Shown piece after piece: positions 1-7,761 of a stretch of 64,000 nt of DNA. Source of the stretch: VRUE01 sp963703175. Its GTDB lineage: Bacteria; Actinomycetota; Thermoleophilia; Solirubrobacterales; 70-9. The position numbers and the translations under genes were made by a program. Location of the stretch: the NCBI GenBank assembly GCA_963703175.1, contig OY969794.1, positions 1,736,001 to 1,800,000 on the forward strand, read 5' to 3'. The notes beneath the pieces were generated by a model. It was not told the DNA's origin. It saw only the letters and a list, made by a program, of their open reading frames with translations, and did no database searches. Each line of letters starts with the position of its first letter. Within the stretch, counting starts at the first letter, position 1.

Positions 1-207
1 CACGCCTTCGGCAACTCCGCCAGGGTCGCCCGCGCCGCTGCGAGCGCCGGCGCCGACCTGCTCCTCTACACCGATCCGGATGAAGCCGCACACGCCCACC
101 ACGCCCTCCTACGGGCTCTGCGTAGCGGCAAGCTTTCGCGTACCTCATTCGAAGAAGCGGCCGGCCGGGTGTTGCATTTACGGCATCGACTAAGTCCCTC
201 GGGGTAG
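1..207 (+). CDS. C-terminal end of a glycoside hydrolase family 3 (NagZ-like) protein, partial
   Basis: The gene is open at the left edge of the window; 68 codons remain before TAG at 205-207. The fragment has the look of the end of a GH3 catalytic domain: an AGADLLLYTDP strand, a helix with ALLRALRSGKL, and a closing RVLHLRHRL helix, as in beta-N-acetylhexosaminidases (NagZ) and beta-glucosidases. The catalytic residues lie outside the window, so substrate cannot be judged. The last codons (SPSG) and the stop are formed by the left arm of a palindromic element at 192-304. The gene converges on the leftward GGDEF gene, which ends in the other arm. Confidence 0.6.
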   Translation, partial: HAFGNSARVARAAASAGADLLLYTDPDEAAHAHHALLRALRSGKLSRTSFEEAAGRVLHLRHRLSPSG

Positions 208-304
208 GGGTGAAACGTCTTGTACTTTTTTCGCGGCGAGGCATGCGGACAGCCGCCAACCGTCTTCGGAAAAAGTTAAGTGGAACCCCTACCCCGAGGG
301 ACTT
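192..304. repeat. Structured palindromic element, family A, copy 1
   Basis: A perfect 20 bp inverted repeat (192-211 with 285-304) encloses a fixed internal-loop sequence (GAAACGTCTTGT on the left, TAAGTGGA on the right), an inner helix ACTTTTT/AAAAAGT (224-230 with 270-276) and an apical GCGGC/GCCGC hairpin. Two more copies lie at 43164-43279 and 50897-51011. The arms carry the TAG stops of both converging genes, so both proteins end in SPSG. A T-run follows the right arm (303-307). Terminator or 3' UTR structure is the simplest reading; a non-autonomous mobile repeat is the alternative. Confidence 0.85.
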
Positions 305-1764
305 TTTGCCGGCGCCGCGGTCCCCGCGACCCGCACCGAGTCGCGCCCAGCCCGCTTTGCCTCGTACATAGCGTTGTCGGCCGCCGAGAGCACCGCGTCG
401 TAACTCTCGGTGCTCGGGCCGAACGTCGCGATCCCGATGCTAGCCGTAGTTGGCGGTGCCGCCTCCCCCGCGGGAGTGTGGAGGCGGATCGCGGTTGCGA
501 TTGCTTCGGCGACCTCCTCGGCCTCGTCGAGGTCGCAGCGAGGCAGGACGATCGCGAACTCGTCGCCTCCCAGCCGTGCGACGACGTCGGTGGCGCGCAT
601 CCGTTCGCTCAGCACCTTGGCGATCTCGGCAATCGTCCGGTCACCGGCCGAATGGCCGAGTGTGTCGTTGACCTGCTTGAAGTTGTCGAGGTCGAGCATC
701 AGCGCTGCCCCGACGGTCTTCTCGCGGCGGCTGCGGGCAAGCTCGGTGCGCAGGTCCTCTTCGAACCGCCGCCGGTTCTTCAGTCCCGTCAGTGGATCGT
801 GGCTGGCCTGCTGCTTCAGTTCCTGCATTCGTTCGCGGCGACTCCAGACCAGGACCAGGGCGGCGAGCAAGGCGGCTAGGGAGATACCGACGATGGCGAT
901 CAGCACCGGCAGGCTGACCCCTGGCCGGTTGGGGTCGCGCACAACCAGCAGCCAGGTACGGTCGGCGACTCGCAGGGGGGCGGTTGCGCCTTCCTCGCGG
1001 TTGAGGGATGGCCCGACCACCGACCTACCGCGCTCGACCAACGATACGTCGACCTCATCCGGCAGCGCCGTGGTCGCCGCCGCGGCCAGGTCGGAGACGC
1101 GAAAGGAGCCGAGGGCGAAGCCGGCGAGTGCCGCACGACGCTGGGCGACGGTGCTCGTCGGCGCGCCGTCGCGATAGACGGGCCGGAAGACGTTGATTCC
1201 AGTGCCGCCGAGAGGCAGCCGGATCACCGGGGTGGCGGACGGGCTGCCGGTGTTCTCGGAGCGCAGCAGGCGGCTGGCGCGGATCGGGTCGGAGCCGACG
1301 TCGTAGCCGTAGGGGGTGGTGATGTTGAGTTTGGATTTCGTCGCGACATAAGCGAGTGGGTAGTAGCGCGGCCGCTCGCCCTCTCTGCGCAGGTCGCCGA
1401 GCGGGCTGCGTTCGACGATCTGGAAGCCGTGGTTGCGTTCAAAGCGGGCTCTTGCCGAGTTTGGGACGGCGGGAAGGAAGCCGGTGGCCGAGAGAGCGCC
1501 GCTGCTCAGCAGCGAGTCCGCAATCACCTCGAACTCGTGCTCGGTGAACCTGCCCTCAGCTTGGTAGAAGGCCGCGGCGCTGGCGAGCTGACCGACCGAG
1601 AGGGCGGCGAGCGCCTCCGCCTGGCGCGCGGATCGGACCGCCTCGCTGTGCTGCATCTGGGCGAAATTGTCGGATTCGCGATCGTGCACCACTAGGGCAA
1701 TCGCGACCGACCCGATCGCGATTGCGGCGACAACGGCTAGTCCGAGCCAGAAACGTAGGCGCAT
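289..1764 (-). CDS. Membrane-bound diguanylate cyclase with CHASE sensor domain
   Basis: 491 aa. An N-terminal membrane segment (about residues 5-25) is followed by a CHASE-like extracellular domain, a second membrane helix (about 280-305) and a C-terminal GGDEF domain. The active-site motif is intact (LGGDEF, about residue 398), and RATD precedes it by five residues, matching the RxxD inhibitory I-site for cyclic-di-GMP feedback. It should make c-di-GMP from two GTP in response to an external ligand. The start is put at ATG 1764 just after the upstream glycosylase stop, preceded by AAGAGGAG; an earlier ATG at 1830 would overlap that gene. It is the last gene of a leftward operon ending in element A copy 1. 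Confidence 0.9.
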   Translation of the reverse strand: MRLRFWLGLAVVAAIAIGSVAIALVVHDRESDNFAQMQHSEAVRSARQAEALAALSVGQLASAAAFYQAEGRFTEHEFEVIADSLLSSGALSATGFLPAVPNSARARFERNHGFQIVERSPLGDLRREGERPRYYPLAYVATKSKLNITTPYGYDVGSDPIRASRLLRSENTGSPSATPVIRLPLGGTGINVFRPVYRDGAPTSTVAQRRAALAGFALGSFRVSDLAAAATTALPDEVDVSLVERGRSVVGPSLNREEGATAPLRVADRTWLLVVRDPNRPGVSLPVLIAIVGISLAALLAALVLVWSRRERMQELKQQASHDPLTGLKNRRRFEEDLRTELARSRREKTVGAALMLDLDNFKQVNDTLGHSAGDRTIAEIAKVLSERMRATDVVARLGGDEFAIVLPRCDLDEAEEVAEAIATAIRLHTPAGEAAPPTTASIGIATFGPSTESYDAVLSAADNAMYEAKRAGRDSVRVAGTAAPAKSPSG

Positions 1765-1796
1765 ACTCCTCTTGTCGACCAGCTCGGCACCCACCC

Positions 1797-2441
1797 TTAC
1801 TCGGCAGGAACGCTTGCGAGCGACTCCCACAGATACAGCGAGGCGAGACTGCGGTGAGGTCTCCAGGCTTCGCCGATCTCCAGCACCTGCAGCGGCGTCG
1901 GCATCTCCTCCAGCTCGTACTCGATCTGGATCGCTTTGCGGATGCCGAGGTCGCCGCCGGAGAGAACGTCAGGACGTTCCAGGTGGAAGAGCAGGAACAT
2001 CTTCGCGGTCCACAGGCCGAGGCCACGCACGGCGACGATCTCCTCGATCGCCTCCTCGTCGGAGAGCTCGCCGAGCCGGTCGAGCTCTAGTTCGCCGCTG
2101 AGCACGTGGGCGGCGAGGTCGCGGACGTACTCGACCTTGCGGCCGGAGAGGCCGCAAGCGCGCAGATCCTCCTCGCTCGCTTCGAGCAACTGCTCCGGTG
2201 AGGGAGTGGTACCACCGAAGAGGTCGCAGACCCGCAGGTAGATCGTCCGCGCTGCTTTGGTCGAGAGCTGCTGTCCGACGATTGCCCGCAGCAGCGCCCC
2301 GTAAGCGTCGGGAGGCCGCTCCTCGCTGCGCCGCCGAAGTCGCGTCGCCAGGTCGATCTTCCCGACCCGCTCGATCAGCGCCGCCATCGCCGGGTCGGCG
2401 GCGGCGAGCGCGTCGCGGGCCTTTTTCCCGTGGGCGCTCAC
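1797..2441 (-). CDS. DNA-3-methyladenine glycosylase II-like (HhH-GPD family)
   Basis: 214 aa base-excision repair glycosylase of the AlkA type. The helix-hairpin-helix (VRGLGLWTAKMFLLF) and the downstream Gly/Pro-Asp loop with the probable catalytic Asp (LSGGDLGIRKA) are visible, as is the AIVGQQLSTKAA segment typical of the family. It should remove alkylated bases from DNA. The start is GTG at 2441, which overlaps the stop of the enoyl-CoA hydratase gene (GTGA), the coupling style used throughout this operon. The N-terminal domain of E. coli AlkA is absent, as in many short bacterial homologues. Exact base specificity cannot be read from sequence. Confidence 0.85.
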   Translation of the reverse strand: MSAHGKKARDALAAADPAMAALIERVGKIDLATRLRRRSEERPPDAYGALLRAIVGQQLSTKAARTIYLRVCDLFGGTTPSPEQLLEASEEDLRACGLSGRKVEYVRDLAAHVLSGELELDRLGELSDEEAIEEIVAVRGLGLWTAKMFLLFHLERPDVLSGGDLGIRKAIQIEYELEEMPTPLQVLEIGEAWRPHRSLASLYLWESLASVPAE

Positions 2442-3244
2442 TGCCCCTTCCAGCGTGGCTTGCGCTTCTCGGCGAAGGCTTCGACACCCTCGCGTAAATC
2501 TTCGGAGGCAAAGCACGATTCGCGCAGGGCGATCAAGCCGGCCTCCTGCTGTTCGCTCAGCACCGGGTTTGAGTTGAGCACTTCGATTGCGCGCTTGTTG
2601 CCGCGCATCGAGATCGGTGCGTTGGCGGCGACCCCTTCGGCCAGCTCAACCGCTGCGGCCTCGAAACCCTCGTCGTCGACCACCTCGTGGACCAGACCCA
2701 TCTGCTCGGCTCGCTCCGCGGCGTAGTTGCGGCCGGTGAGAAACAGCTCTTTGGTCCGCGCTAGGCCGAGCGTGTCGAGGAACTTGCGCAGGCCGGTGTG
2801 GCTGTAGACGAGGCCGAGTTTGGCCGGGGGCATGCCCAGCTTGGCGCCGGCGGCGCAGATGCGCAGGTCGCAGGTCATCGCCAGCTCGAGGCCGCCGCCG
2901 AGGCAGTGGCCGTTGATCGCGGCGACGGTCGGCCAGGGGTGGGCCGCGAGCGCCTCCATCGCATCGTGGAAGGGATGGGCGACAAGCGCCTCGGCGTCAC
3001 GCTCGAAGGTGTCACCCGGGATCGCTGTGAGGTCGTAGCCGGCCGAAAAGGCGGGGGGCGCTCCGGTGATCAGCACGCAACGGGTCTCGATCCCGTGATT
3101 CAGCTGGGGCAGCGTCTCGGCCAGCGTGTCGAGGATCTCGTGGTCGAGCGCGTTGCGGCGCTCGGGGTTGGAGATGCGGATGCGGGCGACTGCCTCGGCC
3201 GGATAGTCGAGGAGCAGCTTGCCGCCGGCGAGCTGCTCGTTCAC
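2438..3244 (-). CDS. Enoyl-CoA hydratase/isomerase family protein
   Basis: 268 aa crotonase-fold protein. It has the oxyanion-hole segments AFSAGYDL and NGHCLGGGLELAMTCDLRI, and the C-terminal AFAEKRKPRWKG tail common in the family. It probably acts on an acyl-CoA intermediate in fatty-acid, branched-chain or aromatic breakdown. The start is GTG 3244 overlapping the stop of the biotinyl carrier gene (GTGA). The second catalytic Glu of classical hydratases is not obvious, so isomerase or another crotonase activity is possible. Cotranscription with a biotinyl-domain protein hints at a link to an acyl-CoA carboxylase, whose carboxyltransferase may be the one at 27716-29314; that link is inference. 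Confidence 0.85.
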   Translation of the reverse strand: MNEQLAGGKLLLDYPAEAVARIRISNPERRNALDHEILDTLAETLPQLNHGIETRCVLITGAPPAFSAGYDLTAIPGDTFERDAEALVAHPFHDAMEALAAHPWPTVAAINGHCLGGGLELAMTCDLRICAAGAKLGMPPAKLGLVYSHTGLRKFLDTLGLARTKELFLTGRNYAAERAEQMGLVHEVVDDEGFEAAAVELAEGVAANAPISMRGNKRAIEVLNSNPVLSEQQEAGLIALRESCFASEDLREGVEAFAEKRKPRWKGQ

Positions 3245-3453
3245 TCGAGTACTACGAGGACATCGCCTTCGCTGACCGACTGGCCCTCCTCGCAGCGGAT
3301 CTCCTTCACGGTCCCGTCGTCCTCGGCCTCGACCGGGATCTCCATCTTCATCGACTCCAGGATGACGACCGTGTCGCCATCGGAGACCGTGTCGCCTACG
3401 CCAACCTCCACTTTCCACACGTTTCCAGTTATGTGCGCCTCGATGTCCGCCAT
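3241..3453 (-). CDS. Small biotin/lipoyl-attachment carrier protein
   Basis: 70 aa single-domain carrier. The ESMKMEIPVEA motif holds the lysine that is normally biotinylated, within a complete beta-hammerhead (HITGNVWKVEVGVGD at the start, SEGDVLVVLE at the end). Such free-standing carriers work with acyl-CoA carboxylases. The ATG at 3453 is preferred over ATG 3465 because a TATTGT -10 box lies at 3462-3467, 8 nt upstream, giving a leaderless transcript. It is the first gene of the leftward operon that continues with hydratase, glycosylase and GGDEF genes. Lipoylation instead of biotinylation cannot be excluded, but Met-Lys-Met favours biotin. Confidence 0.85.
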   Translation of the reverse strand: MADIEAHITGNVWKVEVGVGDTVSDGDTVVILESMKMEIPVEAEDDGTVKEIRCEEGQSVSEGDVLVVLE

Positions 3454-3461
3454 GGGCCGGG

Positions 3462-3467
3462 ACAATA
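3462..3467 (-). promoter_or_regulatory. Probable -10 box of biotinyl carrier operon
   Basis: TATTGT on the minus strand, 8 nt before ATG 3453, consistent with a leaderless transcript. Confidence 0.5.
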
Positions 3468-3473
3468 TCCGTC

Positions 3474-4163
3474 GTGTCCGACCTCGCGCCCGCCCTGGCC
3501 GTAATCGTCGCCGCCCGCGACGAGGCCGACCGGATCGCGGAGACGCTGGCGGCGCTGCGCAGCGCCCTGCCGGGGGCGGCGCTGTGGGTCGCCGACGACG
3601 CCTCCGGCGACGGTACCGCGGAGGTGGCGATGGCCGCGGGCGCCAAGGTGGTCAGCCGCAGCCGTCCCCACGGCAAGGGAGCGAACATGACCGCGGCGGC
3701 GGAGGCGGTGCTCAGCGGCGAGCCAGCCCCCGCGTTCATCCTCCTCTGCGACGGCGACCTCGGCGCCTCGGCTGCTGGCCTCGCTTCGCTGGTTGACGCG
3801 GTTGGGCGGGGCGAGTGCGACCTTGCGGTCGCTGCCTTCAGTCGCCGCGTCGGCGGTGGCTTTGGTGTTGCGCTCGGCTTTGCTCATTGGGCGATCCGCC
3901 GCCGTTGCGGGCTCGAGACGAGCGCGCCGATCTCCGGCCAGCGCGCGATGCGGGTTGAGGTACTGCGTGCCGCGCTCCCCTTTGCTCGTGGCTACGGAAT
4001 GGAGGTGGGGATGACGATCGACACCGTCCGCGCCGGCTATCGCCTGCGTGAGTACGAGCTCGACCTCTCCCATCGCGCCACCGGCCGCTCGTTCGCCGGC
4101 TTTGCCCACCGAGCTCGCCAGCTGGCCGACTTCGCCCGGGCCTATGCCTCGCGCGCTGCCTAG
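3474..4163 (+). CDS. Glycosyltransferase family 2 protein
   Basis: 229 aa. A GT-A fold is indicated by the N-terminal PALAVIVAARDEADRI strand-loop, the nucleotide-binding VADDASGDGT segment and a DXD-type metal site (CDGDLG). It lacks membrane helices, so it is probably a soluble or peripheral enzyme adding one sugar to a lipid or small acceptor. It starts with GTG 3474, divergent from the biotinyl carrier gene (21 bp between starts), and its last 4 bp overlap the end of the convergent amidase gene. The acceptor and sugar are not deducible. Confidence 0.8.
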   Translation: MSDLAPALAVIVAARDEADRIAETLAALRSALPGAALWVADDASGDGTAEVAMAAGAKVVSRSRPHGKGANMTAAAEAVLSGEPAPAFILLCDGDLGASAAGLASLVDAVGRGECDLAVAAFSRRVGGGFGVALGFAHWAIRRRCGLETSAPISGQRAMRVEVLRAALPFARGYGMEVGMTIDTVRAGYRLREYELDLSHRATGRSFAGFAHRARQLADFARAYASRAA

Positions 4164-5605
4164 CTGGGGCTAGGCCAGCCCCCCTCGGCCCGCTCCACCG
4201 AGCCGGCCAATGACAGCAGCGTCGCCTCGTCGCCTTCGCGACCGAGCAGCTGGGCGCCGATCGGCAAGCCCGAGGCGGTGAGCCCAGCGGGGACGCTGAT
4301 CCCCGGCCAGCCGACCACGTTCCAGGCGAAGGCGAACGGGCAGGTGGCACCCGCGGTGGTGCTGGTCGCCCAGTAGCCGCGACCCTCGAGGGCGCCGATG
4401 CGGGGGGCCGGCTTCGCCGTGGTCGGGGTGAGGACAACGTCGCAACGCTCAAAGACCCGCCCGATGCGCCGCCGCAGGCCGGGCTCGGCGGCGCGCGAGA
4501 CGCGCAAGGGCAGGCCGCTCAGTGCCTTGCCAAAGCGGGCGTGGGTGCGCGTGCGCTGCTCGAGTCCGGAGCGGTCTTCGCCGTGGGCGTCGAGCCATTC
4601 CGCGAGCCCGGCCATGCCACGGGGGACCAGCGACGGCCCGACCAGTCCGTAGTCGGGATCGACACGGACGATTTCGTGACCCAGTTCGTCGAGGCGCTCT
4701 GCGAATGCCTCGATTGCTGCCCGGTGCTCTGGGTCGACGTCGGCGGGGACGCCGAAGGGGGTGGAGAAGGAGACTGCGACTCGCAGGCGACCGGGCTCGC
4801 GCGCCGCCGCTGCGGAGAACGGTTCGCTCGGTGGTTGCGGGCGATGCAGGTCGGCCGGGACATTGCCGCTGACCGCGTCGAGCAGGAGGGCGGCGTCGCC
4901 GACGCTGCGGGTCAGTGGGCCGTAGCAACTGAGCCCGTTGAAGGCCTCGGGATCGGGCCAAGTTGAGACGCGGCCGCGCTGTGGCTTTAGGCCGACGAGC
5001 CCGGTCCAGGCAGCGGGGATGCGGATCGAGCCGGCGCCGTCGGAGCCGATCGCGGCGGGGACGACACCGGCCGCCACGGCCGCCGCAGCGCCGCCGCTGG
5101 AACCACCGGGCGTGTGATCGGTGTTCCACGGATTGCGGGTCGCTCCGTGCAACGGAGTCTCGGTGAAGTGCCACTGGCCGACCTCGGGCGCATGGGTCTT
5201 GCCGATCACGATCGTGCCCGCCTCGCGCAGCCGCCGAACCGCCTCTGCGTCGCGCACGGCGGGTCGGCCGCCACCGCAGCCGAAAGGAGTCGTGTGGCCG
5301 GTCAGGTCGACGTCGTCCTTGATCGCCACCGGCACGCCCAGGAGCGGCGCGCTGTCGCTGGCGCCGAGACGGCGATCGGCCTCCTCGGCCGCCGCCAGGG
5401 CCTCCTCGGCGCAGATCACCCGGAAGGCATTGAGCGTCGACTGCGCCGCTTCGGCTCGTCCCAGCGCCGCTTCCACCAACTCGCGCGAGGACACCTCGCC
5501 GGCCCGCAGCCGCGAGGCTTGCTCCTGCAAACCGCCGCTGGGATCGCGCTTCTGCGTATTGCCATCGGCGCTTACGGCAGCTATCTCTTCGGTTCTGGTC
5601 GACAT
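4160..5605 (-). CDS. Amidase signature family hydrolase
   Basis: 481 aa. The Ser-cisSer-Lys triad is visible: Lys in VAIKDDVD, the Gly/Ser-rich GGSSGGAAAAV loop, and the nucleophile region GSDGAGSIRIPAAW. It hydrolyses an amide of unknown structure. The ATG at 5605 is chosen because TAGGCT (5616-5621, minus strand) lies 10 nt upstream; the open frame continues further but has no support there. The gene is divergent from a TetR regulator with a 16 bp palindrome between the two promoters, so it is probably under that regulator's control. Confidence 0.88.
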   Translation of the reverse strand: MSTRTEEIAAVSADGNTQKRDPSGGLQEQASRLRAGEVSSRELVEAALGRAEAAQSTLNAFRVICAEEALAAAEEADRRLGASDSAPLLGVPVAIKDDVDLTGHTTPFGCGGGRPAVRDAEAVRRLREAGTIVIGKTHAPEVGQWHFTETPLHGATRNPWNTDHTPGGSSGGAAAAVAAGVVPAAIGSDGAGSIRIPAAWTGLVGLKPQRGRVSTWPDPEAFNGLSCYGPLTRSVGDAALLLDAVSGNVPADLHRPQPPSEPFSAAAAREPGRLRVAVSFSTPFGVPADVDPEHRAAIEAFAERLDELGHEIVRVDPDYGLVGPSLVPRGMAGLAEWLDAHGEDRSGLEQRTRTHARFGKALSGLPLRVSRAAEPGLRRRIGRVFERCDVVLTPTTAKPAPRIGALEGRGYWATSTTAGATCPFAFAWNVVGWPGISVPAGLTASGLPIGAQLLGREGDEATLLSLAGSVERAEGGWPSPS

Positions 5606-5615
5606 CCGGCCCCCT

Positions 5616-5621
5616 AGCCTA
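5616..5621 (-). promoter_or_regulatory. Probable -10 box of amidase gene
   Basis: TAGGCT on the minus strand, 10 nt before ATG 5605; the palindromic operator 5627-5642 lies just upstream, covering the -35 region. Confidence 0.5.
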
Positions 5622-5626
5622 AGACT

Positions 5627-5642
5627 GTTCGTTCGAACGAAC
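5627..5642. promoter_or_regulatory. Palindromic operator between amidase and TetR genes
   Basis: GTTCGTTCGAACGAAC is a perfect 16 bp palindrome midway between the two divergent -10 boxes (5616-5621 minus, 5658-5663 plus), overlapping both -35 positions. This is where a TetR-type repressor would bind to control itself and the amidase gene. Confidence 0.75.
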
Positions 5643-5657
5643 GATAGGCGAAACGGG

Positions 5658-5663
5658 TAGGCT
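5658..5663 (+). promoter_or_regulatory. Probable -10 box of tetR/glpK operon
   Basis: TAGGCT, 8 nt before the TTG start at 5672, so the transcript is probably leaderless. Confidence 0.5.
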
Positions 5664-5671
5664 GGCGCTTC

Positions 5672-6244
5672 TTGGCCACTGTTGCATCCACTCAAACGCG
5701 TGAGCGGATTCTCCGTGCGACGGTCGAGCTGATCGGCCGCGAGGGCATCTCGGCTGTGACCAATCGGCGGGTTGCTGCTGCCGCCGGCGTCGCGCTCGGA
5801 TCGCTCACCTACCACTTCGCCAGCCAGGTCGACCTGCTGCGGGAAAGCTTGCTTCTCTTCGTCGGCGAGGAGGTAGCTAGGCAAGAGGAAATTGCCGCTG
5901 AGCTGCGTCGCTCGAACCCCAGCGTCGAGGACGTTGCGGCCGAGGTCGAGCGGATCGTCGAGCAGTCCGGCAATCGGATCCAGCAGCTGGCCGAGATCGA
6001 GCTTCACCTCCAGGCGGCCCGCGACCCGGCGTTGAGGGAGGCATCACTGCGTTGCTTCGAGGCCTACGAAGGCGTCGCGGCGGCTGCCTTGGATGTGCTC
6101 GGAGTGCCCGAACCGAGCCAGCACGCCCGCACGATCGTGGCGCTGATGTACGGGATGGGGTTGCGCCGGCTGGGGGCCGGTGGAGAGGATGCGTCCGGCG
6201 TGGCCGACGGCTTGCTGACCATCTTCCGCGGGGCGACGATTTGA
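5672..6244 (+). CDS. TetR family transcriptional regulator
   Basis: 190 aa. The N-terminal helix-turn-helix is clear (RERILRATVELIGREG, ISAVTNRRVAAAAGVALGSLTYHFAS), followed by an all-helical ligand domain. The start is TTG 5672, supported by TAGGCT 8 nt upstream. It is divergent from the amidase gene with the 16 bp palindrome between them and is translationally coupled to glycerol kinase (TTGA overlap at 6241-6244). It is likely an autoregulating repressor of both flanking transcripts; the ligand is unknown. Confidence 0.88.
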   Translation: MATVASTQTRERILRATVELIGREGISAVTNRRVAAAAGVALGSLTYHFASQVDLLRESLLLFVGEEVARQEEIAAELRRSNPSVEDVAAEVERIVEQSGNRIQQLAEIELHLQAARDPALREASLRCFEAYEGVAAAALDVLGVPEPSQHARTIVALMYGMGLRRLGAGGEDASGVADGLLTIFRGATI

Positions 6245-7704
6245 TCCTGGCGATCGACCAGGGGACCACCGGCACTACCTGCCTGGTCTTTGACGCGGAG
6301 GGACGCGTCGTCGGCCGCGCCTACTCGGAGTTCGAGCAGCACTTTCCGCAGCCCGGCTGGGTCGAGCACGACGCGGCAGAAATCTGGGCGGTGACGCGAC
6401 AAGTCGCGATCGAAGCGATCGCCGACGCCGGTATCCAGGGGGCGGAGCTTGATGGGATTGGGATCACTAACCAGCGCGAGACGGTCGTCGCTTGGGACCC
6501 GTCGACGGGCGAGCCGCTGCATAGGGCGCTGGTTTGGCAGGACCGGCGCACCGCTGCGCGCTGCGAGCAGCTGCGCGAGCAGGGTCGCGAGGCGCTGGTG
6601 CGCGAGCGGACCGGGTTGGTCCTCGATCCCTACTTCTCCGGGACCAAGATCGAGTGGCTGCTGAAAAACGTCGAGGCCACCAAGCGGGCGATCTTCGGCA
6701 CGGTTGACTCATGGCTGCTTTTTAAGTTGACCGGCCGCCACGCGACCGACTACACGAACGCCTCGCGGACGATGCTGTTTGACATCCGCCGACTTGCCTG
6801 GGACGCGGAGCTCTGCGCGATGCTCGGCGTCGATCCGACGCGGCTGCCCGAGCCAATGCCCTCAGCCCACGTCTATGGCACGACTGGAGAGTTCGGCGGC
6901 GAGGTACCGGTCGCCGGGATCGCCGGCGATCAGCAGGCGGCCCTGTTCGGCCAGGCCTGCCACCACGCCGGCAGCGCCAAGAACACTTACGGCACCGGCA
7001 GCTTCGTCCTGCTCAACTCCGGCACCGACGCGCCGGACCCAGGTGAGGGCTTGTTGACCACGGTCGCCTGCGCTCCAGGCGAGGAGGCGGCCTATGCGCT
7101 CGAGGCCTCGATCTTCGTCACCGGCGCCGCCGTGCAGTGGCTGCGCGACGGGCTCGGGATCATCGAAGAAGCGGGGGAGAGCGAGGCTCTCGCCGCCTCG
7201 CTCGCGGGTAACGACGGGGTCTACTTCGTGCCGGCGCTGACCGGGCTCGGTTCTCCCCACTGGGACCCCTATGCGCGCGGCACGATCGTCGGTCTCACCC
7301 GCGGCAGCGGCCGCGCTCACATAGCGAGGGCGGCGCTGGAGGCGATCGCCTATCAGACGGTTGACGCCGTGCGGGCAGAGGAGGCAGCCTGCGGCGCTTG
7401 TCTGACCGAGCTGAAAGCCGACGGAGGCGCCGTTGCCAACAGCTGGTTGATGCAGTTCCAGGCCGACGTGCTCGGGGTGCCGGTGGTCATCCCGGAGATC
7501 GCCGAGACGACCGCGCTCGGAGCCGCTTACCTGGCTGGGATCGCCACCGGGCGCTGGAGCGCTACTCAGGTCGCCGAGATGTGGCGCGAGGCGGCCCGCT
7601 ATGAGCCGCGGATGGAGGGCGAGGAGCGCGCGGCTCTGCTTGTCGATTGGCGCCGCGCAGTTGAACGTTCTCGCGGCTGGTCCGCGCCTGAAAATCCGGC
7701 GTAA
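6241..7704 (+). CDS. glpK: Glycerol kinase
   Basis: 487 aa, close to the usual 495-505. FGGY-kinase hallmarks are present: the N-terminal phosphate-binding AIDQGTTGTTCLVFD, GITNQRETVVAWD, the glycerol-contacting VWQDRRTA, and the C-terminal ATP-site ADGGAVANSWLMQFQAD. It phosphorylates glycerol to sn-glycerol-3-phosphate. It starts at TTG 6241, overlapping the tetR stop; no other start fits, since the AIDQGTT strand begins three residues later. It lies directly upstream of an acyltransferase that could use glycerol-3-phosphate derivatives, which would fit a lipid-synthesis role, though the pairing is inference. Confidence 0.93.
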   Translation: MILAIDQGTTGTTCLVFDAEGRVVGRAYSEFEQHFPQPGWVEHDAAEIWAVTRQVAIEAIADAGIQGAELDGIGITNQRETVVAWDPSTGEPLHRALVWQDRRTAARCEQLREQGREALVRERTGLVLDPYFSGTKIEWLLKNVEATKRAIFGTVDSWLLFKLTGRHATDYTNASRTMLFDIRRLAWDAELCAMLGVDPTRLPEPMPSAHVYGTTGEFGGEVPVAGIAGDQQAALFGQACHHAGSAKNTYGTGSFVLLNSGTDAPDPGEGLLTTVACAPGEEAAYALEASIFVTGAAVQWLRDGLGIIEEAGESEALAASLAGNDGVYFVPALTGLGSPHWDPYARGTIVGLTRGSGRAHIARAALEAIAYQTVDAVRAEEAACGACLTELKADGGAVANSWLMQFQADVLGVPVVIPEIAETTALGAAYLAGIATGRWSATQVAEMWREAARYEPRMEGEERAALLVDWRRAVERSRGWSAPENPA

Positions 7705-7761
7705 CCGTCCCCCGCGCGGGGGGTACGCACAGCGGACGGCTGTGCGGCCGTCGTCTCGACC

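Noticed and set aside
192..304. Family A elements as CRISPR units, tRNA genes or insertion-sequence ends
   Set aside because: They are dispersed single units without spacers, do not fold as tRNA and have no transposase nearby.
2798..3796. 332-codon rightward open frame opposite the enoyl-CoA hydratase gene
   Set aside because: It is antisense to a clearly conserved crotonase gene and shows the Gly/Ala/Arg-rich composition expected of a high-GC shadow frame.
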